A DNA stretch of 64,000 nucleotides from Microbacterium ginsengisoli (GTDB lineage: Bacteria > Actinomycetota > Actinomycetes > Actinomycetales > Microbacteriaceae): contig NZ_JYIY01000067.1 in NCBI RefSeq assembly GCF_000956535.1, positions 1 through 64,000 on the forward strand. The letters are read 5' to 3'. The position numbers were made by a program, and so were the translations under genes. The notes below the pieces were generated by a model. It searched no databases, had not been told where the DNA came from, and saw only the letters and a list, made by a program, of their open reading frames with translations. This document shows, one piece after another, positions 16,038 to 24,139 of the stretch (positions are counted from its first letter, which is position 1; the number at the start of each line of letters is the position of its first letter).

Positions 16038-16799
16038 ATGCCGCGTCTCATCGTCCGTCCGCCGTCGAGCCGTCTGGCCGACGGCGAGCTGACCCACCTC
16101 GACCGCGTGCCGGTCGATGCCGCGCTGGCCCGTGCGCAGTGGGACGGTTACGTCGAGGCGTTCCGCTCGCGCGGATGGGAGATCCTCGAGGCCGAGGCCG
16201 CCGACGATCAGCCCGACGGCGTATTCGTGGAGGATGCGGTCATCGTCTTCGGCGACCTCGCCGTGCTCGCCCGGGCGGGCGCCGTCTCGCGCCGCGGGGA
16301 GCGGGACACGATCGCACGGGTGGTGGCGGCATCCGGTCTGGAGACGGTCGAGATCGTCGAACCGGGCACCCTCGACGGGGGCGACGTGCTGAAGGTCGGA
16401 CGCACGGTCTACGTCGGTGCGTCCTCCCGCACGAACGCGGCCGGTATCGCCCAGCTCGCTGCCCTGCTCGATGCGCGTGGATGGACGGTCGTCACGCGCC
16501 CGGTCGAGCGGGTGCTGCACCTGAAGTCGGGGGTCACTGCACTTCCCGACGGCACGATCGTCGGCTACGAACCCCTCGTCGACGACCGCGAGGGCTACGC
16601 CGCGTTCGCGGCGGTGCCCGAGGAGCACGGCACCGCTGTCGTGGTGCTCGACGAGCGCACCGTGCTCATGTCGGCGGATGCGCCCCGCACCGCCGAGCTC
16701 TGGCGAGGGCGCGGACTCGACGTCGTCACGGTGCCGATCAGCGAGTTCGAGAAGCTCGAGGGATGCGTCACCTGTCTGTCGGTGCGGCTGCGCGACTGA
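16038..16799 (+). CDS. Dimethylargininase (DDAH-like amidinohydrolase)
   Basis: A 253-residue guanidine-modifying enzyme of the DDAH/amidinotransferase fold. It would hydrolyse methylated arginines, or a related guanidino compound, to citrulline and an amine. Seen are the ligand-loop FVEDAVIVF, GTLDGGDVL, the catalytic-His segment VLHLKSGVTALPD, and the catalytic Cys in EGCVTCLSVRLR at the C-terminus. ATG four bases after gltA suggests co-transcription. The last 32 nt overlap the convergent ppk2 gene. Arginine deiminase is less likely because the protein is much shorter than that family. Confidence 0.85.
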   Translation: MPRLIVRPPSSRLADGELTHLDRVPVDAALARAQWDGYVEAFRSRGWEILEAEAADDQPDGVFVEDAVIVFGDLAVLARAGAVSRRGERDTIARVVAASGLETVEIVEPGTLDGGDVLKVGRTVYVGASSRTNAAGIAQLAALLDARGWTVVTRPVERVLHLKSGVTALPDGTIVGYEPLVDDREGYAAFAAVPEEHGTAVVVLDERTVLMSADAPRTAELWRGRGLDVVTVPISEFEKLEGCVTCLSVRLRD

Positions 16800-17610
16800 C
16801 GTGCGCGTGGTGATGCGCCTCGAGTGCCGCCGCGTAGTCGGGCACGAGCCCGGTCTCGTCGCGCAGCGGGCGCACGTACCCGCCTGATGCGGGGCGAGGG
16901 GGCACCTCGACCGGTGACGGATCGATGCGCTCGTAGGGGATGCGGGTGAGCAGATGGGTGATCATGTTGATCCGCCCGCGCCGCTTGTCCTCGTTGTCGA
17001 CTTCGAACCACGGCGCCTCGGCGATGTCGGTGTGCACGAACATGGTGTCCTTCGCGCGGGAGTAGTCCTCCCATCGGGTGATCGACAGCAGGTCGTTGGG
17101 GCTGAGCTTCCACCGCCGCATCGGATCGTTCGCCCGCGAGCGGAAGCGACGCTCCTGCTCGACGTCGGACACGCTGAACCAGTACTTCAGGAGCCGGATG
17201 CCGTCGTCGACCAGCATGCGTTCGAAGATGGGAGCCTGCTGCAGGAAGCGGTGGTACTCGGCATCCGTGCAGTAGCCCATCACCCGCTCGACGCCCGCCC
17301 GGTTGTACCAGGAGCGGTCCATGAGCACGATCTCGCCCGCGGCGGGGAGGTGGGCGATGTAGCGCTGGAAGTACCACTCGGTGCGCTGCCGCTCGGTGGG
17401 CGTCGGGAGGGCGACGATGCGGGTGACGCGAGGGTTGAGGTATTCGGCGACGCGTTTGATGGTCGATCCCTTGCCCGCGGCATCCCGGCCCTCGAAGATC
17501 ACCACGATGCGGGCGCCGGTGTGCTGCACCCACGCCTCGAGGTCGACGAGCTGGGCCTGCAGGCGCGCGAGCTCGGTGCGGTACAGCTTCTTCGGCAGCG
17601 ATGCGCTCAT
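16768..17610 (-). CDS. ppk2: Polyphosphate kinase 2 (PPK2)
   Basis: A 280-residue single-domain PPK2 that transfers phosphate between polyphosphate and nucleotides, usually making NTP or NDP from polyP. Visible are Walker A GRDAAGKGS (from residue 41), Walker B VLMDRSWYNRAG (DRS at 98-100), and the lid-region RFRSRANDPMRRWKLSPND. A C-terminal tail beyond the core is His/Ala-rich. The start is the ATG at 17610. It is convergent with the dimethylargininase gene, overlapping it by 32 nt. Nucleotide preference cannot be read from the sequence. Confidence 0.93.
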   Translation of the reverse strand: MSASLPKKLYRTELARLQAQLVDLEAWVQHTGARIVVIFEGRDAAGKGSTIKRVAEYLNPRVTRIVALPTPTERQRTEWYFQRYIAHLPAAGEIVLMDRSWYNRAGVERVMGYCTDAEYHRFLQQAPIFERMLVDDGIRLLKYWFSVSDVEQERRFRSRANDPMRRWKLSPNDLLSITRWEDYSRAKDTMFVHTDIAEAPWFEVDNEDKRRGRINMITHLLTRIPYERIDPSPVEVPPRPASGGYVRPLRDETGLVPDYAAALEAHHHAHVSRAAAPTDR

Positions 17611-17694
17611 CCTCGGCCTCCTCGGTGCGGATGAGGCGACCCTACGCCGCGTCGCGACCTCGCCGCGGGAGCGCCCGCCGGGAGAATGCGCCCC

Positions 17695-18636
17695 TCAGGC
17701 GTGCAGGATCGCGTTGAGCGTCACGCCGACGCCGGTGCGCCGCACGGCCTCGACCGCGCCGGTGACGGAGTTGCGCCGGAAGAGCACCCCGTCGCTGCCC
17801 GACAGCTGCGCGCCCTTCACGACGGGGCGTGCCCCCGCGGCATCCGCCGGCTCGTCGGCCAGCACGATCTTCGTGCCCGCCGTGACGTAGAGACCCGCCT
17901 CGACCACGCAGTCATCGCCGAGTGAGATGCCGATGCCCGAGTTGGCGCCGAGCAGCGTGCGTGCACCGATCGAGACGCGATGCGTGCCGCCGCCCGAGAG
18001 GGTTCCCATGATCGACGCGCCGCCGCCGATGTCGCTGCCGTCGCCGACGACGACGCCCTGCGAGATGCGGCCTTCGACCATCGAGGTGCCGAGAGTGCCG
18101 GCGTTGAAGTTCACGAAGCCCTCGTGCATCACTGTGGTGCCGGGGGAGAGGTGGGCGCCGAGACGCACGCGCGACGCGTCGGCGATGCGCACGCCCGGCG
18201 GGGTGACGTAGTCGAGCAGGCGGGGGAACTTGTCGAGGCCGGCGAGCTGGATGCCGGCGCGGACGAGGTGCGCCCGCCGCGCGGTGACGGCGTCGGGATG
18301 CATCGGCCCGGCGTTCGTCCACGCGACGTTGGGGAGGTGGGCGAAGATGCCGTCGAGGTTCACCCCGTTGGGCTGCACCAGCCGGTGCGAGAGCGCGTGC
18401 AGCCGGAGGTAAGCGTCCGCGGTGGAGGCGACGGGCGCGTCGAGGTCGATCTCGACCGACACCACGTCGATGCGCACCCCGCGGCGGTCGTCGGCGCCGG
18501 CGAGGGCGTCGAGGTCGCTCAGACCCGTGCCGGTGAGCCGACCCGACGCGGGCGACGGGTACCACGCATCGAGCACCGTGCCGTCATCCGCCGTCGTCTG
18601 CAGGCCGTGTCCGGACACCCATCGCTCATCGCTCAT
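17695..18636 (-). CDS. dapD: Tetrahydrodipicolinate N-succinyltransferase
   Basis: A 313-residue actinobacterial-type DapD that succinylates tetrahydrodipicolinate with succinyl-CoA in the lysine/meso-DAP pathway. The N-terminal domain begins WVSGHGLQT. The central left-handed beta-helix hexapeptide repeats run from roughly residue 160 (VRLGAHLSPGTTVMHEGFVNFNAG, in shorter pieces) to about 280 and include VVGDGSDIGGGASIMGTLSGG. ATG start 7 nt after a minus-strand TAGCCT. It is divergent from dapE, sharing a 53-nt promoter region. Confidence 0.94.
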   Translation of the reverse strand: MSDERWVSGHGLQTTADDGTVLDAWYPSPASGRLTGTGLSDLDALAGADDRRGVRIDVVSVEIDLDAPVASTADAYLRLHALSHRLVQPNGVNLDGIFAHLPNVAWTNAGPMHPDAVTARRAHLVRAGIQLAGLDKFPRLLDYVTPPGVRIADASRVRLGAHLSPGTTVMHEGFVNFNAGTLGTSMVEGRISQGVVVGDGSDIGGGASIMGTLSGGGTHRVSIGARTLLGANSGIGISLGDDCVVEAGLYVTAGTKIVLADEPADAAGARPVVKGAQLSGSDGVLFRRNSVTGAVEAVRRTGVGVTLNAILHA

Positions 18637-18643
18637 GTGCTCC

Positions 18644-18683
18644 AGGCTATCGGCGCGGCAGGGCCGCGACCGCCGATTAGGCT
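18644..18683. promoter_or_regulatory. Divergent dapD/dapE leaderless promoters
   Basis: Minus-strand TAGCCT (18644-18649) lies 7 nt before the dapD ATG, and plus-strand TAGGCT (18678-18683) lies 6 nt before the dapE ATG. Both genes lack a Shine-Dalgarno sequence. The -35 regions must overlap within the 28 nt between the boxes. Confidence 0.55.
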
Positions 18684-18689
18684 GGCCTC

Positions 18690-19763
18690 ATGCCGTCCCT
18701 CGACCTGACCGCAGATGCGGTCGCCCTCACGCGGGCGATCTGCGACATCCCGAGCGTGTCCGGCGAGGAGACCACCCTCGCCGATGCGATCGCCGAGGCC
18801 CTCGCCCCGCTCGCGCACCTCGAGGTCTACCGCGACGGCGACACGATCGTGGCGCGCACGCAGCTCGGTCGCGCGCAGCGTGTGGTGATCGCCGGTCACA
18901 TCGACACGGTGCCGATCAACGAGAACCTGCCGACCCGTGACATCGACGTCGACGGTGAGCCCTACCTCTGGGGGCGCGGCACCGTGGACATGAAGGCGGG
19001 TGTCGCGGTGCAGCTGCGACTCGCCGCCGAACTGGTCGACCCCCGTGTCGACATCACGTGGATGTGGTACGACCACGAGGAGGTCGACGCCGAGCTCAAC
19101 GGGCTCACGCGTCTCGCCCGCACGCGCCCCGATCTGTTCCAGGGCGACTTCGCGATCCTCGGCGAGCCGTCCAACGGCACGGTCGAGGGCGGCTGCAACG
19201 GCAACCTCCGCGCCCTCGTGCGCACGCACGGCGTGCGCGCGCACAGCGCCCGAGCCTGGGTGGGGGAGAATGCGATCCACGCGGCGGCGCCCATTCTCGC
19301 CCGCCTCGCCGAGTACCGCCCGCGCACCGTGGCGGTCGAGGGACTGGAGTACCGCGAGGGGTTGAACGCGGTGCGCATCCACGGCGGGATCGCCGGCAAC
19401 GTCATCCCCGACGAGTGCGTCGTCGAGGTCAACTACCGCTTCGCGCCGAGCAAGAGCGTCGCACAGGCAGAGGCGCACGTGCGCGAGGTGTGCGCCGGCT
19501 TCGACGTCGAGGTCGTCGACAGCGCCCCGGGCGCCCGGCCCGGGCTCGACGCCCCTCTCGCTCAGGAGTTCCTCGCCGCCGTCGGGGCCGACCCTCGCCC
19601 CAAGTACGGATGGACGGATGTCGCCCGCTTCTCGGCACTCGGCGTGCCCGCCGTCAACTACGGTCCGGGCGACCCGAGCCTCGCCCATCACGACCAGGAG
19701 CGCGTCCCCCTTGGGCAGATCCACGACGTCGAGCGCGGACTGCGGGCATGGCTGAGCGTCTGA
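18690..19763 (+). CDS. dapE: Succinyl-diaminopimelate desuccinylase
   Basis: A 357-residue M20-family metallopeptidase that hydrolyses N-succinyl-LL-DAP to LL-DAP. Metal-ligand segments are visible: GHIDTVP near residue 70, RGTVDMKAG with the bridging Asp, and DHEEVDAE with the catalytic Glu. A dimerisation domain contains RAHSARAWVGENA. The ATG lies six bases after TAGGCT. With dapC and dapD in the same 6 kb, this completes the succinylase branch. The 3' end overlaps the next gene by 16 nt. Confidence 0.93.
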   Translation: MPSLDLTADAVALTRAICDIPSVSGEETTLADAIAEALAPLAHLEVYRDGDTIVARTQLGRAQRVVIAGHIDTVPINENLPTRDIDVDGEPYLWGRGTVDMKAGVAVQLRLAAELVDPRVDITWMWYDHEEVDAELNGLTRLARTRPDLFQGDFAILGEPSNGTVEGGCNGNLRALVRTHGVRAHSARAWVGENAIHAAAPILARLAEYRPRTVAVEGLEYREGLNAVRIHGGIAGNVIPDECVVEVNYRFAPSKSVAQAEAHVREVCAGFDVEVVDSAPGARPGLDAPLAQEFLAAVGADPRPKYGWTDVARFSALGVPAVNYGPGDPSLAHHDQERVPLGQIHDVERGLRAWLSV

Positions 19764-20986
19764 TCGACCACCCGCGGGTTGTCGCTGCGCGCACCACCTG
19801 GCGGGGGCTCCCGCCGTTCGTGCGGATCGCCGTCATCTACCTGCTCGCGCGTGTCGTCACGACCCTTCTCATGGTCGCTGCCGCGGCCGCGTCGACGGCG
19901 TCGTCGCGCTTCGGTGCGCACGCGACGATCGGCGATCTCGCCGTGGGGTGGGATGCCGCGTGGTACTGGTTCACAGCCCTCAACGGCTACCCGGTGCACC
20001 TGCCGACGAACACCGCCGGCCTCGTGACCGAGAACTCGTGGGCGTTCATGCCGCTCTACGCCTACCTCGCACAGGGCCTCGGCACGGCGCTCGGCGGCTG
20101 GGGTGCGGGGGCCGTCGCGATCTCGCTGATCTCCGGCTACCTCGCCTCGATCGTGCTCTTCACGATCACGCGGATGCGCCTCGACGAGACCTCCTCGATG
20201 TGGGCGGTCGCCTTCTTCGCATCGGGGCCGCTCGCCGCTCTGTTCCAGGTCGGCTATGCCGAGTCTCTGTTCCTCCTCTGGCTGTTCCTCGCCCTCTGGG
20301 CGGTGCTGCGCCGACGATACGGATGGGTGTATCCGCTCATCATCCTCATGGCCGCAACCCGACCGGGAGTGCTGGCCTTCGCCCTGTTCCTCGGCCTGCA
20401 CGGCATCGTGCGGCTGGTGCACCGCAGGACCGAGCCGCTGCGGGGACGTGACGTCGCCCACATCCTCTCCCTCGGAGCGCTGGGCGTGGTCGCCGGCTTC
20501 GCGTGGCAGTTCATCGCCGGGTGGGTCACGGGAAACCCGAACGCGTACCTTCTCACCGAGCTCTCCTGGCGCCGCAACTGGATCGCGGACGCGAGCCCGC
20601 ACTTCGCGCCGTTCGACGGATTCGCCGTCGCCGTGCCGTTCTGGTCGACCCAATGGGGGTGGCCGGCCGCCGTCGGCTTCGTCGTGCTGGCCCTGGCTCT
20701 CGCCGGCATCGCGGCGCTGTTGCTGTTCGAGCCGCACGTGCGGCGAATGGGGGTGGAGCTGCGGCTGTGGACGGCGAGCTACCTCCTCTACCTTCTGGCC
20801 GTGTTCTTCCCGCAGTCGAGCATCTTCCGCCTGCTCGTGCCCGTCGCCCCGCTCACGGCGGGTGCGCTCGCGGTGGCCCGCGCGTGGTGGTGGCGCGTCG
20901 GTGTCCTCCTCGTCTGCATCGCGCTGCAGTGGCTCTGGATCTACAACGTCTACGGACTCGCGAACACGTTCTGGCGCATCCCCTGA
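19748..20986 (+). CDS. GT-C-type membrane glycosyltransferase (PIG-V/mannosyltransferase-like)
   Basis: A 412-residue protein with about ten membrane helices. The first external loop carries WDAAWYWFTALNGYP, which resembles the W-D-x-x-W/Y...GY motif of PIG-V-like, lipid-linked mannose-using GT-C enzymes. A later loop has AFMPLYAYLAQ, again typical. It probably mannosylates a lipid or envelope glycan from polyprenyl-phosphate mannose; the acceptor is unknown. The ATG at 19748 lies inside the dapE end, so the genes are likely co-transcribed. Confidence 0.75.
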   Translation: MAERLIDHPRVVAARTTWRGLPPFVRIAVIYLLARVVTTLLMVAAAAASTASSRFGAHATIGDLAVGWDAAWYWFTALNGYPVHLPTNTAGLVTENSWAFMPLYAYLAQGLGTALGGWGAGAVAISLISGYLASIVLFTITRMRLDETSSMWAVAFFASGPLAALFQVGYAESLFLLWLFLALWAVLRRRYGWVYPLIILMAATRPGVLAFALFLGLHGIVRLVHRRTEPLRGRDVAHILSLGALGVVAGFAWQFIAGWVTGNPNAYLLTELSWRRNWIADASPHFAPFDGFAVAVPFWSTQWGWPAAVGFVVLALALAGIAALLLFEPHVRRMGVELRLWTASYLLYLLAVFFPQSSIFRLLVPVAPLTAGALAVARAWWWRVGVLLVCIALQWLWIYNVYGLANTFWRIP

Positions 20987-21079
20987 CCCAGTGGCATCCA
21001 CAACCGCACGGCCCGCGGTGCGGGGCCCGGCGACCCGGAGCGATAGACTGGATCGTCAGCCACCAGGAAGGGGAGCACG

Positions 21080-21253
21080 ATGGCAGCCATGAAGCCGAGA
21101 ACCGGTGACGGTCCGATGGAGGCCGTGAAGGAGGGCCGGCTCATCATCGTCCGCGTGCCGCTCGAAGGCGGTGGACGCCTGGTCGTCTCCGTGAACGACG
21201 CCGAGGCCAAGGAGCTCTACGACGTCCTCGGTGGCGTCGTGAACGCCGCCTGA
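21080..21253 (+). CDS. DUF3117 microprotein
   Basis: A 57-residue protein, MAAMKPRTGDGPMEAVKEGR through GGGRLVVSVND to the end, matching the small actinobacterial DUF3117 family almost over its whole length. It follows a TAGACT box (about 21044-21049) and a clear AAGGGGAG Shine-Dalgarno. A strong terminator follows, so it is an independent short mRNA. Function is unknown; the family is widely conserved in actinobacteria, often near dapE. Confidence 0.9.
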   Translation: MAAMKPRTGDGPMEAVKEGRLIIVRVPLEGGGRLVVSVNDAEAKELYDVLGGVVNAA

Positions 21254-21271
21254 GACGACGCATCCGTCATC

Positions 21272-21305
21272 GAGAACGGTCGGTCTGTGCAGACCGGCCG
21301 TTCTC
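21272..21305. terminator. Strong hairpin terminator after the DUF3117 gene
   Basis: A 15-bp stem pairs 21272-21286 with 21291-21305, with one G-U-type position and a GTGC loop. It lies 18 nt after the DUF3117 stop and 11 nt beyond the stop of the convergent methyltransferase gene, so it can serve both. Confidence 0.75.
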
Positions 21306-21316
21306 TGCGTCCGGGG

Positions 21317-21955
21317 TCAGTCCGCCGACGGAACGGTGGTCAGCTGCAGCAGTCCGTCGCCGACGATCGACACTGCGGCGATGACCGCGGGTGAGGCCTG
21401 GGTCTCCTGGATGAGCGAACGGTAGGCGGTGGTGATCGCGTCGCGGCGCACCGGGTCGGAGACGGCGCCACCGGCGAGCACGCGCGCGACCAGGACGGTG
21501 CCGCCGGGACGCACGAGCCGCAACCCGTGCTCCACGTAGTCGAGCACGTTCTCGGGGTCGGCGTCGATCAGCACGATGTCGTACGAGGCTTCGTTCATGC
21601 GCGGAAGCACATCGACCGCGCGACCCGTGATGAACCGTGAGCGTGCGGGGGCGATGCCCGCGTCCGCGAACGCGTGGCGGGCGGCCGCGAGGTGCTCGTG
21701 CTCGGTGTCGATGGTCGTGAGGATGGCGCGGGGCGCACCGTGCAGCAGCCAGAGCCCGGACACTCCGGCTCCGGTGCCGATCTCGACGATGTTCAGCGCG
21801 GCGGACGCGGCGGCAAGGAGGGCGATCTGCGCGCCGAGCGCGGGGTCGACCGGCTCCGCGCCCAGCTCCAACGCATGCGCACGCGCTTTGGCGATGGCCT
21901 CCGGCTCGATCGTCGATTCGGCGATGAACCGCGCGTCAGCGTTGTGATCCCTCAT
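21317..21955 (-). CDS. O-methyltransferase (SAM-dependent, family 3)
   Basis: A 212-residue class I methyltransferase of the catechol/caffeoyl-CoA O-methyltransferase type. The SAM-binding motif NIVEIGTGAGVSGLWLL is followed by the acidic residue in LTTIDTEHEHL, and YDIVLIDADPENV holds the metal-binding Asp region. I prefer the ATG at 21955, which has GAGGGA six bases upstream, to the GTG at 21961. A minus-strand TAGGCT lies about 25 nt upstream. Divergent from tatB. The methyl acceptor is unknown. Confidence 0.85.
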   Translation of the reverse strand: MRDHNADARFIAESTIEPEAIAKARAHALELGAEPVDPALGAQIALLAAASAALNIVEIGTGAGVSGLWLLHGAPRAILTTIDTEHEHLAAARHAFADAGIAPARSRFITGRAVDVLPRMNEASYDIVLIDADPENVLDYVEHGLRLVRPGGTVLVARVLAGGAVSDPVRRDAITTAYRSLIQETQASPAVIAAVSIVGDGLLQLTTVPSAD

Positions 21956-22015
21956 GCTCACTCCCTCTTCGTCAGCCTAGGGCTCGTCCTCAGCTTCCCC
22001 ATGCAGGCGCGGCGC

Positions 22016-22021
22016 TAACCT
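22016..22021 (+). promoter_or_regulatory. -10 box for tatB (leaderless)
   Basis: TAACCT followed by six bases and the tatB ATG at 22028. Confidence 0.5.
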
Positions 22022-22027
22022 GAATCC

Positions 22028-22396
22028 ATGTTCCTGGGCCTGACCTTCGAGAAGCTGGTGCTCATCGGCGTTCTCGCGGCGGTTGTGCTCGGACCCGAGC
22101 GACTGCCCCGTGCGGCCGAGTGGCTCGCGAAGGCCACCAAGCGGGCTCGCGCCTACGCCCAGGGTGCCCGCGAGCGCATGCGCGACGAGATGGGCGACGA
22201 TTTCGACGAGGTCGACTGGCGAAAGCTCGACCCGCGGCAGTACGACCCCCGCCGCATCATTCGTGAGGCGCTGCTCGACGACGCCCCCGCGGCGCCGGCG
22301 GTGCGGGCCGCGGCCCCGGCCGCGATCGCGGTGGCGGCCGCCTCCCTCGACCTCGCCGACGGCGAGATCCCGCCCTACGACTCCGAGGCGACCTGA
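22028..22396 (+). CDS. tatB: Sec-independent protein translocase TatB
   Basis: A 122-residue Tat component with one N-terminal transmembrane helix (LTFEKLVLIGVLAAVVL), the LGPERLPRAAEWLAK hinge, and an amphipathic helix rich in Lys/Arg, then a variable tail. TatB with TatC recognises twin-arginine precursors; the EfeB-type peroxidase in this window is one likely client. Length and the GPERLP motif favour TatB over TatA. Leaderless start. The 3' end overlaps the convergent mrp gene by 22 nt. Confidence 0.85.
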   Translation: MFLGLTFEKLVLIGVLAAVVLGPERLPRAAEWLAKATKRARAYAQGARERMRDEMGDDFDEVDWRKLDPRQYDPRRIIREALLDDAPAAPAVRAAAPAAIAVAAASLDLADGEIPPYDSEAT

Positions 22397-23550
22397 GTCG
22401 AGACCCCCACGCGCAGGGACCGTCCGGCGAGACCTCGCGGGCGCCGGGCGAGGGTGTCCGCGAGGCGAAGGATCTCCGCCGCCGCCGGGTCGGCCGGGGC
22501 GCTGAGGGTCACCGGTGACCCGGTGTCGCCGCCGGTGCGCAGCGCGGGACTCAGCGGCACCGACGCGACGAGCGGCACCTCATCTCCGTCTCCCTGTGAG
22601 AGCGCGGATGCCGCGGCTCGCCCGCCGCCCGAGCCGAACAGGTCGAGCACGGTGCCGTCGGCGAGCCGCAACGGCGCCATGTTCTCGATGACCCCGATGA
22701 CGCGCTGCCCGGTCTGGCGTGCGACCAGGCCGCTGCGCACAGCGACTTCCGCTGCGGCCGCCTGCGGGGTCGTGACGACCAGCACCTCGGCGTGGGGGAG
22801 CAGCTGACCGAGCGAGATCGCGACGTCGCCGGTTCCCGGGGGCATGTCGATGAGCAGCACGTCGAGGTCGCCGAACCACACGTCGGTGAGGAACTGCTGC
22901 AGTGTGCGGTGCAGCATGGGACCGCGCCACGCGACGGGGCTGCGCTCCTCGCCCTCGCGCAGGAACATGCCGATCGAGATCGTCTTCACGCCGTGGGCCA
23001 CGGGGGGCACGATGAGGTCGTCGATGCGGGTGGGGTGCGGCATCCGCCCGTCGGCGTCGACGAGCCCGAGGATGCCGGGAATCGAGAAGCCGTGCACATC
23101 GGCGTCGACGAGGCCTACCGCGAGCCCCCGGTCGGCGAGGGCGACCGCGAGGTTCGCCGTGACCGTCGACTTGCCGACGCCGCCCTTGCCGCTCGTGACG
23201 GCGATCACCCGGGTGAGCGAGTCGGCGGTGAACGGGATGCCCCGGGGCCGCCCCGCCCGCAGGCGCTCGGTCAGAGCGGCGCGCTGCGCCGGCGTCATGA
23301 CACCGAGCTCGACGCGCACCGGGCGGTCGGCGACGGTTGCGGCGGCCGCCGCAACCTCCCGTTCGATGCGATCCGACGCCGGACACCCCACGATCGTGAG
23401 GGACACGGCGACGACGATCGCGTCGTCGGCGGCGCGCACGTCCGCGATCATGTCGAGCTCCGACAGCGGACGCCGCAGCTCGGGGTCGACGACCGCACCG
23501 ACCGCGGTGCGCACCCGGTCGGTCAGACCCCCCGGGTCACTGCTGCTCAC
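22375..23550 (-). CDS. mrp: Mrp/NBP35-type Fe-S cluster carrier ATPase
   Basis: A 391-residue P-loop ATPase of the Mrp/ApbC family, thought to hold and transfer Fe-S clusters. An N-terminal DUF59-like domain (residues 1-100, DPELRRPLSELDMI) precedes the deviant Walker A SGKGGVGKST near residue 120, DADVHGFSIP, and LIDMPPGTGD. The CxxC cluster motif of many homologues is not evident near the C-terminus. GTG at 23550 is chosen because it overlaps the end of the upstream DUF1003 gene; a longer frame to 23709 is read-through of that gene. Last gene of a three-gene operon. Confidence 0.9.
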   Translation of the reverse strand: MSSSDPGGLTDRVRTAVGAVVDPELRRPLSELDMIADVRAADDAIVVAVSLTIVGCPASDRIEREVAAAAATVADRPVRVELGVMTPAQRAALTERLRAGRPRGIPFTADSLTRVIAVTSGKGGVGKSTVTANLAVALADRGLAVGLVDADVHGFSIPGILGLVDADGRMPHPTRIDDLIVPPVAHGVKTISIGMFLREGEERSPVAWRGPMLHRTLQQFLTDVWFGDLDVLLIDMPPGTGDVAISLGQLLPHAEVLVVTTPQAAAAEVAVRSGLVARQTGQRVIGVIENMAPLRLADGTVLDLFGSGGGRAAASALSQGDGDEVPLVASVPLSPALRTGGDTGSPVTLSAPADPAAAEILRLADTLARRPRGLAGRSLRVGVSTQVASES

Positions 23551-24139
23551 GGGCCGCCTTGCGCTCGGCCTGCTCGCGGCGTTCGGCGCGCTGACGCTTG
23601 CGCTCGCGCTCCTCCGTGGCTGCGGCATCCTCACCCGTCGCCCGTGCGTCGAGGTCTTCGAGCAGGGCGCGCAGCTCGTCGCGCAGCGAGTCGCGCGTGA
23701 GCACGTCACGGCTGAGGTCGGTGAGCGCGAGGCGCAGCGCCACGATCTCGCGGGCCAGGTACTCGGTGTCGGCGAGGTTGCGCTCCGCGCGCTGGCGGTC
23801 CTGCTCGATCTGCACCCGGTCGCGGTCGTCCTGACGGTTCTGGGCGAGGAGGATGAGGGGCGCCGCGTACGAGGCCTGCAGCGACAGGATGAGGGTCAGG
23901 AGGGTGAAGTTCGTGACCGCCGGGTCGAACTGCGCCTCCCGCGGCACGAAGATGTTCAACAGGAGCCACACCACGACCACGACGGACATGCCGATGAGGA
24001 ACCCGGACGTGCCCATCGCCCGCGCGAACGACTCCGAGAACCGGCCGAACGTGTCGTTCGACGGACGCGAGGAGCGCCCGAGCACCGAGTTGCGTCCGCG
24101 AGGCGCGTCGAACGCGCCGTCGCCGCCGCGGCGAGCCAT
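23537..24139 (-). CDS. DUF1003 membrane protein
   Basis: A 200-residue protein with two central transmembrane helices (MSVVVVVWLLLNIFV and FTLLTLILSLQASYAAPLILL). The segment ending LLAQNRQDDRDR is the DUF1003 signature. A long charged coiled-coil-like C-terminus ends in an Arg/Glu/Lys/Ala-rich run. The ATG overlaps the stop of the MgtE-N/CBS gene (ATGA), and its end overlaps mrp by 14 nt. The co-translation hints that it acts with the CBS protein at the membrane; no function is established. Confidence 0.88.
   Translation of the reverse strand: MARRGGDGAFDAPRGRNSVLGRSSRPSNDTFGRFSESFARAMGTSGFLIGMSVVVVVWLLLNIFVPREAQFDPAVTNFTLLTLILSLQASYAAPLILLAQNRQDDRDRVQIEQDRQRAERNLADTEYLAREIVALRLALTDLSRDVLTRDSLRDELRALLEDLDARATGEDAAATEERERKRQRAERREQAERKAAREQQ

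Noticed and set aside
23551..23709. N-terminal extension of Mrp
   Set aside because: The residues are the alternate-frame reading of the DUF1003 C-terminus. The GTG at 23550 fits operon overlap.
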